64,000 bases of DNA from Zopfochytrium polystomum (Eukaryota > Chytridiomycota > Chytridiomycetes > Chytridiales > Chytridiaceae): assembly GCA_025765615.1 (NCBI GenBank), contig JAIVFJ010000005.1, positions 124,001-188,000 on the forward strand, given 5' to 3'. Under the pieces are notes generated by a model. That model did not search any database. It saw only the letters and a program-made list of their open reading frames with translations, and was not told the origin of the DNA. A program made the translations under genes and the position numbers. Shown piece after piece: positions 13,201 through 24,600 of the stretch (positions within the stretch are counted from its first letter, which is position 1; the number at the start of each line of letters is the position of its first letter).

Positions 13201-13982
13201 CCGACGCCAAAGAATGGCATCGTTTTTGAGTAATGTGCTTGAGACAGGACGAAAAGTCGTATCGGAGTCGATTGAATTGAAGTGCGTTACATCGACAAAG
13301 GAACTTCCGCTGGTGTTTAAAGTCAATTCCGTTGCGTTGGAGAGGGGCTTCTGCAGCGATAGGATGACCTTGCCGGTGAGAAAAACAACTCGCTGCTCAC
13401 GAGACTTCATGGGGATGTCGGTTTCTGCATTTGAAAATGAAATTGAGGCGTACTCGGCCGGGTCGACGTCAGGTATCTCCAGCTGAACGGACTTGAGAAG
13501 GGAATCATCTCTGGATCGTGCATCTATGCAGTGATTATAAGCACAGAGCCTGTCAGTGAGATTGTCGATGGGCAACCATCGGTACCTGACGAGCGGGAAC
13601 TGCTCGAGCTGCTGACACTAGTGGAGAGCTGCGGCTGTCCAGAACCATTGGCCCTTATTCTTCTTCCGGATGACGACTGCCGACTCAGCAATGGCGGAGC
13701 AGTGACAGCTGTGGAAGTGCCGATAGTTGTGGCTGACGAATACGAAGAGGACAGTGATTCCCGGTTCCCCGCAGCGACGGGTGACCCGTCATGCCCACCA
13801 CTCGGCGCAGAACCTGGGAGTGGGCTGGAACCCGACGATGCAGTCGGTGCCGAACTTGATGTGAAGAAAATGGACTGCTTTTCAGAGGTCGAGTTTGGCG
13901 GGACGACTACCGATGAGGATGACGATGCGGAATCGATGACAATGCGAAGAGTATGAGCGGACGATGAGCCAAGGCGAAGCAT
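10295..13982 (-). CDS. alpha-arrestin (arrestin-related trafficking adaptor) with very long disordered tail
   Basis: Exons 13586-13982, 12806-13523 and 10295-12752 give 1190 residues with consistent phases. Residues ~1-130 are Ser/Thr-rich. The arrestin N-domain follows: Q-R-V-V-F-L-T-G-K-V early strand, DHEWSFVLPLQ, then RYGKIEYTIRARM. Its end, FVREKQSFSCGF, runs across the second intron into the C-domain (QRNITESLSPHGR, then NAQVPITN ... THQIVF). The last ~650 residues are Ser/Pro-rich with no fold I recognise. Fungal alpha-arrestins link membrane transporters to the Rsp5/Nedd4 ubiquitin ligase. I find no PPxY motif in the tail, which is odd for that role. The ATG at 13982 is the first in the open frame; an upstream start is not excluded. 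Confidence 0.8.
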
Positions 13983-14796
13983 ATCTTTGGCTCCTGCGTT
14001 GATCTGGCTTTGTGGCCAACCGCACGTTGGAACCAAAGGAAGACAAACTCCCCAGAGGCCGCAATGGGACCAAAAAATGGGATGAGTGATGATCCCTCAC
14101 TCCCCAGCTCGACCCCCGATCAACCAACCAGCCGCATGAGAAATATTTGGCCAGTCGCCCGCTCTCCTCTTTCCCTGCGAGAGTCTACCTGCAGCATGAG
14201 GGAGAAAAATGAGCCCCATAAACGCGGCGTTTGCACATTCATGGAAGAAGAGGATTCAAAATTGTCCTTCGATAGTTGCAGGCAGTGCTTCCTGAATGGA
14301 AACGATGTCCAGCCTGAACCCGCATGTGGAAGCACGCAATTACAACTGTGTGGGTTCTGTCTGCAGCCGCTCCTCGCCGCCCGCGAAAGTCATCCTTCAT
14401 TGCACCACAAAATGCAAAAGGGTTCCAGCTGGACCCGTCTCCACCATCGACGGACAAGAATACCATCAAGGGGTCACAACACCTCCGCTGGGTTTCTGTG
14501 TTTGGACAGGTATTTATTTGCTGTAACCCTTTTTTAAGAAATATGTATCGTAACAGCTGACGCTGGAATAGAGTTAAAAACAAATCTACGTGACCACTTT
14601 GCACAAAGTCATTTCCCGGACTGCACGCCCACCAGAAGCCTGTTGGCCAGAAATCTATTTCGAAATAAACCTATACTGTACAGCAGAAGAAACTACGTCG
14701 CTGTGGAACGGATCACATCAACAGATGCAAATCGGGTTCCCCTCCCCAAAGCAAGTTCCCAAACGCCTTTCCAAAGTGGCGGGGTAGCCAGGAGTG
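13983..14796. other. spacer between two minus-strand genes, no supported gene
   Basis: This holds the presumed arrestin promoter and the 3' flank of the small unknown gene. Open frames here are short, carry no family motif and lack consistent splice joins. I see no RNA gene. Confidence 0.4.
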
Positions 14797-15379
14797 TTAG
14801 AAGCCGGCAAGAATTTTTATCATGCGCATTTGAGTTTGCGCGACGGTCTGTGCATACGCTCAGTCAGAGCGAAAGCGTGCTTCCAGAAACGCTCACCTCG
14901 TTCGCTGCAATTGCGTGCATATGCAATAAGGAGCTCGATGCCATTATATCCATTGCGGTTTGGAGGATCTCTACATCTTCTGTCTCCATGAAAAAAGTCT
15001 GGGAGAGCACACGCCTCTGCTGTGAGGGCGCCGGATTCACGGTGGCTTCGTGCCGGCTGAGCTGTGGATGGAATGCCATGCTTTCAGTGTCGTTCCCTTC
15101 CCCCTCAGATTGATCAGGCAACGTGCCGATCATCGCTGGCGTGGATGGCCTCAAGAATCTCCCCAGGGTGGGGGAAGGCGGTGCCGGCGGCGGCGGCGCC
15201 GATGGCAACAGGTTCTCGGAAGGGAGGCCGTCGTCGCTCCTCTGCATTTGATCTTCAGTGTCCGAGTCATCCATCGCTTTAGTTTTGGAAACACGTGACA
15301 ACAAAAGAAATTTTGAGACCATCGAAGTTGACTGAACAGAACCCACACGACCAAGCCCTGCCTCAAGCGCCTCAAGCAT
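14797..15379 (-). CDS. small unknown protein, Pro/Ser-rich with helical C-terminus
   Basis: Two exons (14897-15379 and 14797-14847) separated by a 49-nt GT-AG intron with a CTGAC branch-like site give up to 177 residues. An internal ATG at 15274 opens with MDDSDTEDQ and is an equally good start (142 residues). The protein has an acidic start, a Pro-rich segment (PPPPAPPSP) and then a predicted helix running through ETEDVEILQTAMDIM and over the intron to the end (ETVAQTQMRMIKILAGF). I do not recognise the family. It lies 83-188 bp downstream of the SURF4 stop on the same strand. Antisense frames on the + strand are also open here but lack splice logic. Confidence 0.5.
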
Positions 15380-15462
15380 CTTGCGCAACAACCGAAAGAA
15401 AAACGAAGGGCTGCAACAATCAAATGGGACAATCCACGCGCCGAGTTGAATGGAGGCAAGTA

Positions 15463-16597
15463 TTAGAAGCTCTTCTTCTTCTCATCAATCGAAAGGCCGC
15501 CTTGTATGATGGGTTAAAAACATAATAACACCTCCATCAACTGCACGTACCAGGCCCCATGTTGACCAAGAGAAGGAAACCACCCATGATCGAGAGATTC
15601 TGGAAGAAATCGTATTTTTGGAAGTCTCTTTGCGGGTGAGTGCTGCAAAACAATAATGGAAAGTTAGCAGCGGGTTCTCTAATGTTAATGAAAGAGACTC
15701 AACTGGTGCAAGCTCCACCAGTTATTAAGAACGACATTGCTAATCGATAGGAAAGTAATGAGCATCCACGCAGACCACTTGGCCTTGAATCCGATTACGA
15801 CCATTACGCAACCCGCGAAGGAGATGATGGCGACGATTAACCGGACGAGGGTAAGCTCTCCAGCAAAGATAAAGCTGAGGAAAAGGAAGACAAGCAGGAT
15901 TCGGCCAAAAAGCTGAATATACACAGTCCTGTCGGTTTCTGAAAGGGTCGGGAGGCCGGCAAAAAGGAGGTTCTTGGACCGACGGTTCGTGAGCATTCCA
16001 TCAGCCAAAAGCATCAGAAGACCGCCGCAGACCGAGAGGGTCCGGAAAAGGAAGGAGGAGTCGAAAATGAGGCCGTAGCCGAATGACTGGGACACGACAA
16101 CGACGAAAAGGCCGCCAACAGCGTACTCAGTGTACCGTTTGGAAATTGCGAGCACGGAGCAAGAGACCATCGTAAGGACGTTCAAAATGAGAAAGATGTC
16201 GGCGCCCCATGTTGGAAAGCCTTCGCGATGTTGTCAAAAGCTGAAACGCACAAACTGCGCCTGACTCACCTCTGTATTTTCTGAGGTAATACTTTTGATC
16301 GCTCCTGGAAGTTCAAAGGCAATTAGGTTCAAAGGCAATTAGAGGCTTTGATGAAGGTTGCAAGAGAAAACCTACCATTGCGTGCTACAGCATCCATGGG
16401 TACGAGGAGAGTGAGTAGATGATGTCACTATCAACGAAGGAGCAGCGGCCTTCGTCTCACCTTATGCGCAGGGAGTCTTCAAGGAATGTGACAACTAGGA
16501 GGAACCGAGCGATGGCGGGCAAAAAAGGCTTCAATGGCTGGGCGATCGACTCCAGGACTGCCTCAAACTTGGCAGCGTACTGTTTCAAGGTCTCCAT
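15463..16597 (-). CDS. SURF4/Erv29 ER-Golgi cargo receptor, with a 9-nt microexon
   Basis: Six exons (16461-16597, 16376-16384, 16270-16304, 15704-16220, 15551-15642, 15463-15500) give 275 residues, typical for the family. The start [12 protein letters not shown], the [16 protein letters not shown] helix, TQWSDQ, the RGFPTW loop, the LNNWW segment and [13 protein letters not shown] are all family hallmarks. The C-terminus ends in KKSF, a dilysine COPI retrieval signal for the ER. SURF4/Erv29 loads soluble secretory cargo into COPII vesicles and recycles. Exon 2 is only 9 nt (16376-16384) and supplies the residues completing S-T-Q-W of the conserved LRI-x-TQWSDQ motif; skipping it keeps frame but deletes three residues. 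Its flanks are a normal GTAGGT donor and a CTGTAG acceptor. Convincing identity. Confidence 0.93.
16311..16342. repeat. perfect 16-bp tandem duplication in SURF4 intron 2
   Basis: The unit GTTCAAAGGCAATTAG occurs twice back to back (16311-16326, 16327-16342). On the SURF4 strand each copy carries CTAAT, a plausible branch point, a few tens of nucleotides upstream of the acceptor at 16305. Confidence 0.9.
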
Positions 16598-17025
16598 CTT
16601 CCGCTCGGTCTAAACCCTTCACGATTAGAAGACATCAGGTAGCGACAGAGAGGAGGAAGGCTTTCAACGGTCATTCATCCCATCACACCAAGGCAACCGC
16701 GCAGCAGTGGCGCTTCATCGTCCGATCCCTCCTGGTCGAACGAAAGAAAGCAGAACGCCAGAGTCTCCTTCATTGGCTCTCGCTCGCGAGGGGGGATTGA
16801 GGGGTTGCGGGTTGGGCAAGGGAGTTGAGGGTGAGGGAAGTGGAGCTCAGCCAGCCTTCAGACGAACCTGGTGGTCGATTTTTTTCCCGTAATGCTTCCT
16901 CCCTTGACTGGTCCCTCTCTCTGTGCTTTCCTCTTTCTTTTCCTGAAAATGGGTGCCTTTTTGGTTTTTGCAAAAGCCGCCGCTCCTGATTGGTTGGTCA
17001 CATTCTGGAAGCCCCTTCCATCAGC
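16598..17025. promoter_or_regulatory. divergent promoter region of SURF4 and the ADIP-like gene
   Basis: This is a 428-bp spacer between two genes transcribed away from each other. It contains GC-rich and pyrimidine-rich stretches (16890-16970) but no motif I can name. The frame of the downstream gene is open back to a TTG at 16990, so the true start could be slightly upstream. Confidence 0.4.
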
Positions 17026-19182
17026 ATGTGGACAGGCGCCTCAGCGGCCCATGCTCTTAATGCTGTCCTTGCGGGCGCTGGCTTCCCTTCCCTTCCAGCG
17101 GCGGTTGCCGTGTACCACCACTCGCACTCGCACTCGCTCACACCCTCACACGATCCTGGCGGCGGCAGCGGTGGTGTGCACGAAGGGTGCAGTGACGATC
17201 CCGCAACCACTACCACCTCATTTCAGCAAGCGTTTCCAGCAGACGCAGTGGTCCACCTTGTCCACTCCTTGCTGCAATCCATTCAAGGACAATCGACTCG
17301 CTACACAGAGCTGGAGTCTGATTATCAGCGCTCTCAGTCGGATCTACGTGTCCTGCGCGATCGCATCTCCCGGGTGGAACGCGAACGAGAGACCGCCGAA
17401 CGGGAGGTTGCTTCAGGGAAACTTCTGGTTCGATCGGCCGAGGCCAAATTGAAGGACTCTGAAGAGAAATGCAGAAGTCTTGAGTCTGAGCTGCGGATGG
17501 CAAGGCGAGATGTCATGGCACTAGCAGCAGCTAAACTGGGTGGAGTATGCTGCCTTGATGGCGTCAGAGGAGCTGTTGCCGCGATCTCTTCAAGACATAG
17601 CTCCACCCCTCCTTCTAGCCCAAAGTCTACAAGCGCAATTATCCGTCGAAATGGGGTTCCGAGCGCAAGTGGACCATCAGCATCATCGAGCGGTTCCAAA
17701 CTCTCACTTCCTTGCTCTAGATGCTGGGCGAAACTGAGGCAAGATAAGGGTACCCAGGCGGGTGGAGAAATGGACGGGGCAGTCGATGTGCCGATGCTTG
17801 CAGCGGGCTACAGGCTCTACTCCAAAGAGGAGACTGAAGCTTGCCATCCCATCTCTGCGGTGTTGCAGTCGAAGCTGCCGTCGTCCTTCACAACGACCCC
17901 ACCGCCTTCGCCATCTACCCAGCGAAAGAAGAAGGATGCTTCCCCACAATTGTCAAGTCCAGTGCCAATCAACGAAAACTCCGCTGCCCCAGGGAAGTCT
18001 CGGCCCCTGCCTGGTAGGTCAGCATCCGCCAATGCTCTATTCCAGACTTCGCTCTCGGCATCTACTGGAAGAACCATCCAGCAATCTCCCCTCTCCACGA
18101 AGCGCTCAGTGCCAGCAAAAAATTCGAAGCCGGAGTTGGTTTCGGGTCCAACGAAAACAGTCAAGCCGTCCAAGAGTCAGCAGTTTAAGAAACACGTCGA
18201 CACAGATTCCCCTCAGAGCTCTTCCATGAACAATGGTGGTTCGCAGAACTTACCAGACGCCCATGTTAGCACAGCAGAAGACGTGGGCATCAAGCAAGAA
18301 GATGGTCAAAATGTGGTGGATTTTCTGGAGACATCGGCAAGACGAGATCGTTTGCCCACAGAGGCCAACTTAGAGGCGAAAGTGAGCACCGCCGAGACAC
18401 CCAGGAACCTTCTCGTTGAAATGAATCGAGGAAACTCCTCGGACCAGAGATTTGGGGCCATTGAGCGAGGGTTCGATGGAGGCTATCGCACCTCTCCGAC
18501 TGCGTTGGGTCGCAACGAAGAACTGCCTGCTGAGCGGGCTCGAAACGCATCCCGTTTCTCTGCTCCAACGCCAAATCCACCCTCGCGTCCAGGGTCTGCA
18601 CTCGGTGACTTTCATATCCACACCCACCCAATATTTCGAGAGTTTGCTGCTGCTGCAGCGTCCGCATCTGTGGGCGGCTCATCAACGACAACTCTTCCGA
18701 GCAACCCAGAGTTTTTGGAAGTGTTGATGTCTCAGCAGTCGCGGCTACTAAACTTACTCTTAAGCACTACCACGCCACCACCACCAGTTTCCTCTATCGC
18801 CCAACCTATCTCGTACCTACCAATTACTTCTTCGGTGGTATCACCAAGCTTAGCCAACTTAGACGTAACGTCGCCAAACACCACGTCGCCCCTCACCCTC
18901 GCATCAAACTTGAATGACATTCCCGATTTCTCACGAGATATGCTGATTGGTCACCTTCGAGAAATCGCTGACCGCTACCGGACTTTGGAGTTGGAACGGA
19001 TGGCCCTAACAAAGGCTGCCGTCGAACTCGGTGAAGAGAGACTTAAATTAAAGGAAGACAGAGATCGTTTCTTCACAGAAGTGTGGAGCCATCGCACATG
19101 GAAAGTGGTCCAAGTTGTTGATGAAGCTATGTTGAGTGTAGATGATTCGAGGGTACTGGATGTCCCTGTGGCTGCCCTTTGA
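17026..19182 (+). CDS. ADIP/SSX2IP (Msd1-like) coiled-coil protein, intronless
   Basis: A single open frame of 718 residues from ATG 17026. The N-terminus (SAAHALNAVLAGAGFPSLP, then VVHLVHSLLQSIQGQ) followed by a heptad coiled coil (residues ~90-165, LESDYQRSQSDLRVLRDRI and onward) has the layout of the ADIP domain of afadin/alpha-actinin-binding protein and fission-yeast Msd1, which anchor microtubule minus ends at centrosomes or spindle poles. A Cys-rich CSRCW segment and ~350 residues of Ser/Pro-rich disorder follow. A second helix near the end (MLIGHLREIADRYRTLELERMALTKAAVE) closes the protein. A role at the basal body or centrosome would fit a zoosporic fungus, but that is inference. The next gene on the same strand starts 54 bp after the stop. 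Confidence 0.6.
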   Translation: MWTGASAAHALNAVLAGAGFPSLPAAVAVYHHSHSHSLTPSHDPGGGSGGVHEGCSDDPATTTTSFQQAFPADAVVHLVHSLLQSIQGQSTRYTELESDYQRSQSDLRVLRDRISRVERERETAEREVASGKLLVRSAEAKLKDSEEKCRSLESELRMARRDVMALAAAKLGGVCCLDGVRGAVAAISSRHSSTPPSSPKSTSAIIRRNGVPSASGPSASSSGSKLSLPCSRCWAKLRQDKGTQAGGEMDGAVDVPMLAAGYRLYSKEETEACHPISAVLQSKLPSSFTTTPPPSPSTQRKKKDASPQLSSPVPINENSAAPGKSRPLPGRSASANALFQTSLSASTGRTIQQSPLSTKRSVPAKNSKPELVSGPTKTVKPSKSQQFKKHVDTDSPQSSSMNNGGSQNLPDAHVSTAEDVGIKQEDGQNVVDFLETSARRDRLPTEANLEAKVSTAETPRNLLVEMNRGNSSDQRFGAIERGFDGGYRTSPTALGRNEELPAERARNASRFSAPTPNPPSRPGSALGDFHIHTHPIFREFAAAAASASVGGSSTTTLPSNPEFLEVLMSQQSRLLNLLLSTTTPPPPVSSIAQPISYLPITSSVVSPSLANLDVTSPNTTSPLTLASNLNDIPDFSRDMLIGHLREIADRYRTLELERMALTKAAVELGEERLKLKEDRDRFFTEVWSHRTWKVVQVVDEAMLSVDDSRVLDVPVAAL

Positions 19183-19236
19183 GTTGGAAATGTTGTTGAA
19201 AATTGTCTTTGCCAGAATAATATTGTGAGCCTCAAA

Positions 19237-21421
19237 ATGCAGCGACCCATTTCCCCGTCACCTTCCTCGTACTCAATTTCGGCAACTTCGATAGCATCCA
19301 CTTCGAAGCGCAGGAAACCTGTAACTACCCATTCACGGGGTAAACAAACTCCTTACGCATTCCATAGGTCAATTACAAGCCGCCACCGCCACCAATCCCT
19401 TGTCAGATTCCGAGGCCGCTGGGCTCAGTACCTCCGCACATTCGCTCCGCAACCGAGAGTCAGTTGACGCCTGCAACCTACCAGAGTGGAGATGCTTCTT
19501 GTTCGCACCAGCACCTCGCACCGCACATGGCCGTTGAGGAGCAACTGGCAAGGGTCCGCCGCCTCACCGTGAGTGACGCGGAAATGGTTCTTACCGCGGC
19601 AGCCGCAGCAGCCGCCGCGGCTGAAGCCCCGACTGGAGGTGCTTGTCGCAATGCAGCTGCGCTGCGAGTAAGAGATAGAGCTTTCTCGTCGGTTTCGATG
19701 GGACACGTTGGACCTGTTACACCAAGTGGGCGATACTTGGAACCAGTGCATTTGCGAAGCGGACGAGCGCAGGAGGTCACTGCCGAGCAGGTAGAGCAGA
19801 CAAGAACTCGTGGCCCTAGATGGCTAAGAGGTGGGAATGGCCTGCGGTGGAAAATGTCAGGACTAAGTTTGTAGGTTTCTCATTCGCGTCCTTGCACTCT
19901 ACCTCACAGTGCCTTTTTCGTCAGCTTCGCAAAAGAACAGACTCACAACACGCCTCCAAATGATGACGACGTGGAGCCAGTGAGGCGAGTGGAGCAGCCA
20001 GTCCTAGCCAGACTGCTGGAAAGATTCCCATTCTTGGCAAAGAGTAGGGATGACCGTGGTAGAAGTAGATTCAGCCTCGGCGCGGTCGCGGGAATGAGCA
20101 ACCAGAAAAATCGGAACCCCAAAGCACAACCACAAATCAGCCAGGACGCGGAGGCGAGAGTCGCGCCGAAGACTGGCTGGAATAGGGAGTCGCGGCGCTC
20201 ACTCAGCACAGTCGACTCTGTGGAGGGCATTGCACCACTCTCGAAAGCGACTAGAAGCCTCAGCCGCCCACGTCCTTCCTCCACTCGTCGGGGGCTACCT
20301 CAAGTTCCTGTTTTGCCAAAGTTGGAGGACCAACCATTGAGCGTCCAGACGACAGAGCAACTTCCTGACTCCAGCAACGCAGCCATCTCGGACATAACCC
20401 ACGAAGTACCCATTCCCTCCGCGGAAGCACCGACGCTTACTCTTCCGCTCGAAGTGGGCACACAAGACAAATCTCATTCAGTGGACGCACAGGAAGCCGC
20501 CAACACATCAAGCCTTGATCAACCTCAAATGTCGCTGTCCGTCGACCACACTACGCGCACTGTTCCGCAAGACGACCATGGTTCATCTCCCAGCCCAGCC
20601 ATCGCAGCTAGCCCAGCATTTTCTATACCGCAACCCGAGCGACGTCTGAGTCGTCCTGGTGGTCCCAGAGAATCAGGAACATTTCAAGTCAAAAACTGTA
20701 GGAAGGGTGGGTTTGCTCAAAATCTGTCGCGGCCGTGAGTATTCCATTCCTGAAAGGGAGTCTCAGCAACTTCTCACCATTTATAAGGCTACACTCTGCG
20801 TCTGTAGCCGCACCGGCTGCATTTGTACCGGCCAGCTACACCCTGGCTTTCGCGGTTGAAAAGCTTTCTCAAGAAGTCGCCGAATTAAAAGCTCTGCATC
20901 GCGTTTCAGGGCCTTCAGGCAACGAAAAGTCACAAGAAGTAAACAAAAGTAGTACATGGGCGTGATTCTCGTCGTCGTCTAAACTTTTGAGTCTAGTTCC
21001 CATTTATTGCACCAAGAATATCGATGACTCCTTGACGGATTTATCTAGCAAACTCTTGTGTTTTCAAAACATGGGTAATTTGACTCCTATCTGTGCGATT
21101 TTGTTTAAAACTCAACTCAATTTTGCAGATGAGAAAACTCGGGGCGACGTGGAATCACTACTTAATCAAATAAGACTCACAATTTCTGGAAACGTTTCTG
21201 CCGAACAAGACAGGTTCTCCACGTGCAATCTTTCACCCGAAGCGGTTACTGGAAACGGAGATTTAGAAGCGATACCGCGCAATGGGGATTCGAACAGCAA
21301 CTTTCGCAAACGGGAAATACTACCACGCGCATCGCAACCCCGCTGGTCTGGAAACATCCTCATGGAACAGCGAGCCAGCCTGTCAGGAAGTGAAAAGGTT
21401 GATTCTGGGTATGGTGGTTGA
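19237..21421 (+). CDS. unknown disordered protein with short coiled coil
   Basis: Six exons (19237-19320, 19368-19870, 19925-20734, 20788-20948, 20997-21074, 21129-21421) give 642 residues with consistent phases; all introns are 47-54 nt with GT-AG ends. Visible features are a basic start (TSKRRKPV), a Pro run (YKPPPPPIP), a poly-Ala run (MVLTAAAAAAAAAEA), the segment VARLLERFPFLAK-like after the second intron, a helical stretch with heptads (AFAVEKLSQEVAELKAL) in exon 4 and a Ser/Asn-rich tail. I do not recognise a family. Both it and the ADIP-like gene upstream encode partly coiled-coil, disordered proteins on the same strand, but I see no sequence similarity between them. Confidence 0.6.
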
Positions 21422-21688
21422 GATGGCACAGATGCCACAGGAAAGGGCTTTCTGGAAGGACGTTCCTTTCCCACTTGTACGCCATTTTTAGCACCCCGTT
21501 AGAAACAGTTAGGAAACAAATAAAGTACTTGCAGGTTGTCCCTGTGACCGGGCGATAAGCTTCCCGGCGTCGTACGGAGTCCTCGTTTCTAAGAGAGCTT
21601 TCGTTGCTTAAACAAACGATCTTCACACACGTCGTTCGATAACGCGTAACGAGCACGATCGAGTAAAACTAGAGCCTGGAAGTCAATA

Positions 21689-24600
21689 ATGATTGCTCGC
21701 AAACAAGTTCTCGGGAACTACACCCTTGGCAAAACGATCGGCCAGGGCGCCTTTTCCAAGGTGAAGCTGGGAATACACAAAGACACTGGACAGAAGGTGG
21801 GTATTTATAAAGAGACGCTTCACCGGACACTGACACAGCTTGAGCAGGTCGCCATCAAAATCATTGATAAGCAACAAATGGCGGCGAAGGCAGCCAAGGC
21901 GAAGAAGGCAGCAGAAGAGCGCGAGGCAAGGAAAAAGTCTGACGAACGAAAAAAGCAGGCAGCAGGAGAGGCCGGTCATGCCAGTCGGACAGGAGCAGGG
22001 CATTCATCGTCGCCCACGAAAGAGTCAAACGCGGAGTCAAAAATCCCCCAAACTCAACCTTCCGGTCAGCCCTCCCATCCGCAGCAAAAGCCCGCTGTCG
22101 ACACAGGCGGCGGTGCAGCACTACTGCCTGCTCCTCGCTCAAAACAACACGATCGGCGACCATCATCCTCCGGCATCGCGAAATCACGGGCAGGCTCCGC
22201 AAATCCTGCTCCAGCATGGAGCGCTGACTCGCCGCAGCCTGCGTCCACGTCCGCGGCGTTTACGACTCCCGTCACGACCGCTTTGACGCCCATAAATCCT
22301 GATTCCGCAGCTCAGCCTGCAGCGCATACAAATCCCACGTCGCCAAATCTACCGAGCGGTCGAACTTCCCCCTTTGGGTCTGGCGAGACCAACCGAGATC
22401 CACGAGGGGAGGCAACCGAAAACGACACGACGGACGTTTGGAGCTCAGCGGCGCTCGGTCCCGGAGGATCCAATCAATCGCGCCATGAGCGAAAACTGTC
22501 GAGCGCATCAGGAGCGCGTGTTGTTACCAGTGGAGCTCCCCCGGCAGGTGCCACAGGGACGACATCGTCAAGGCGGCACAGCTTTTCACCAAATTCCGCG
22601 GAGAAAAGTGGCAAAGAGGGAGCGCCGGGAGGAAACGCGGTCCCTGAAAATGGGGAGAAGAAAACCGGCAAGTTGGAGAGAGACAACACTGAAGTTGCGA
22701 AGACTGCGGCCGGAAGCTCTACGCACAGGGATTCGACCACGGAGAAAAATGCCGAAACTCCCTCATTCGTTTCTTCATTGCAACTTGAGGTACAACTGCT
22801 TATGAGACTCGATCATCCCAACGTCATAAACCTGTACCAAGTAATCGAAACGGAAAACGAATGTTACGTCATTATGTATGTGTGTGCTCGCTCCTATCGG
22901 CGGTAACCTTACGACAACTTTGCAGGGAATACGCTGCTGGGGGGGAACTGGTGGAGTACATTGCCGCGAAGGACTACTTGACGGAAAAGGAAGCCCGTCG
23001 ATTTTTCCGCCAGATTATCTCGGCAATGGATCATTGCCACCTTGCAAATGTTGTTCACCGTGATTTGAAATTGGAGAACCTTTTGCTCAACGAGCACAAG
23101 GACATTCTCATATCAGATTTCGGGCTTGGACGAACTTATGACCCTAATTCGGATGAGTATTTGAAAGTAAGTAATCGATTATGCGTCTCAATGACTACTA
23201 AGAATTGTTGCAGACTTTTTGTGGAACTCCAAATTACGCTGCAGTCGAATTAATATCTGGCACCCCGTATAATGGCGTCAAATCCGATGTCTGGGCGATG
23301 GGGGTCGTGTTGTACATTATGATGACTGGCAAACCGCCATTCACCGGCGAAAACATCTCTGCCTTATACAGCAAAATCAAAGCGGTTGACTACAAATGCC
23401 CGGACTACTTCTCCAAAGGTCTCAACTGTTAAAGCCATAATTGATTAAAGCTTTAGCAATCTAACAGATTATTTTAGAGCTTCGGGCCTTGCTCGCGAAA
23501 ATGCTGAAAAAAGATCCGAAGTTGAGGACGGACATGGCTGGGCTGCGAAACGATCCCTGGGTGAATCTGGACGAAACTGGTCCGCCTCCTCGCCTACTCC
23601 CAAAAATCATGGGCACCGTCGACCCAACCAAAGTCTCTCAATGCATTGCTTCGATCACAAATGATCAGGACGCGATCATATACACCATTCGACAGCATAC
23701 GAGAACTGGAGCGAGTGTCGTTGGAGCCAATCCAGAAAAAAATAAGAGCATCCAGCGTGCAAGCGGCAGGCGGAAAAGTATCTCAGTCATTCCTTCTTTC
23801 AACGGGACTACCATCACCAGTCAAACTGGCGGTGGTGCTACAATACACGAAGATCAGCAGGAGGACCAAGTTTCCCCACTTCCAAAAGATGCCAATTCAG
23901 CAAGTGCATCAGCGGCCATGGGCCTTGGAGCAGTGATGCCCACATCTCCAGGGCTACCCATGCGACGTGCCCGCCGTATGTCCATGCAGGAGACACTTTC
24001 TCCACTAAGCATTGGCGGTTGGAACAAGGCTGGTGGCCCATTGTCAGCTCCAGCCTCCTCCTCCAATGACGCTATCGATTCGACAAAGCGCACTCGAGCT
24101 GTGGGTTCTTTTTCGTAAGAAGACTCTGGAGATTCTAAAATTGTTATTGCGTTGTAGGCTACAACGTCTCCCGTCCAAAAAGGAGGGTCGAATGTTTCAA
24201 CAAGTTCAACATTTAAACCTGCCACCAGGGCTCGAAGGAACACAGTCGGCATTTTCCAAATCCCGCTTTTGCAGCCAAGTTCCGGTGCAGATATGTCGAC
24301 CAACAAGTAAGAGTCGCGTAACCCTGGGGCACGTCTCACTAATGATTGAATCGAAAGCCCCGACATTAACAGCTTATCGACAGTAACGTCGAGTTCCGTT
24401 GCAGTTCACGGCAATGGTGCATCACTCAGCAGCCCCAACGGGACGCAAGCGAGCTTATCGACTGCTTTCTCCACAGTATCACGACGCAATCGCGGGTCAT
24501 TCAGTCTTCCAGTCCCGGAAGACAGGTCCATCACTCTTATGCGGAGAATGTCGATGGTTACGGCGGATAATACTGTCGTCTCACCGCTTGGCGCGAACCT

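Noticed and set aside
14643..15113. 156-codon + strand frame antisense to the small unknown gene
   Set aside because: No splice logic or motif; the minus-strand reading has a canonical intron and a Pro/Ser-rich product of normal composition.
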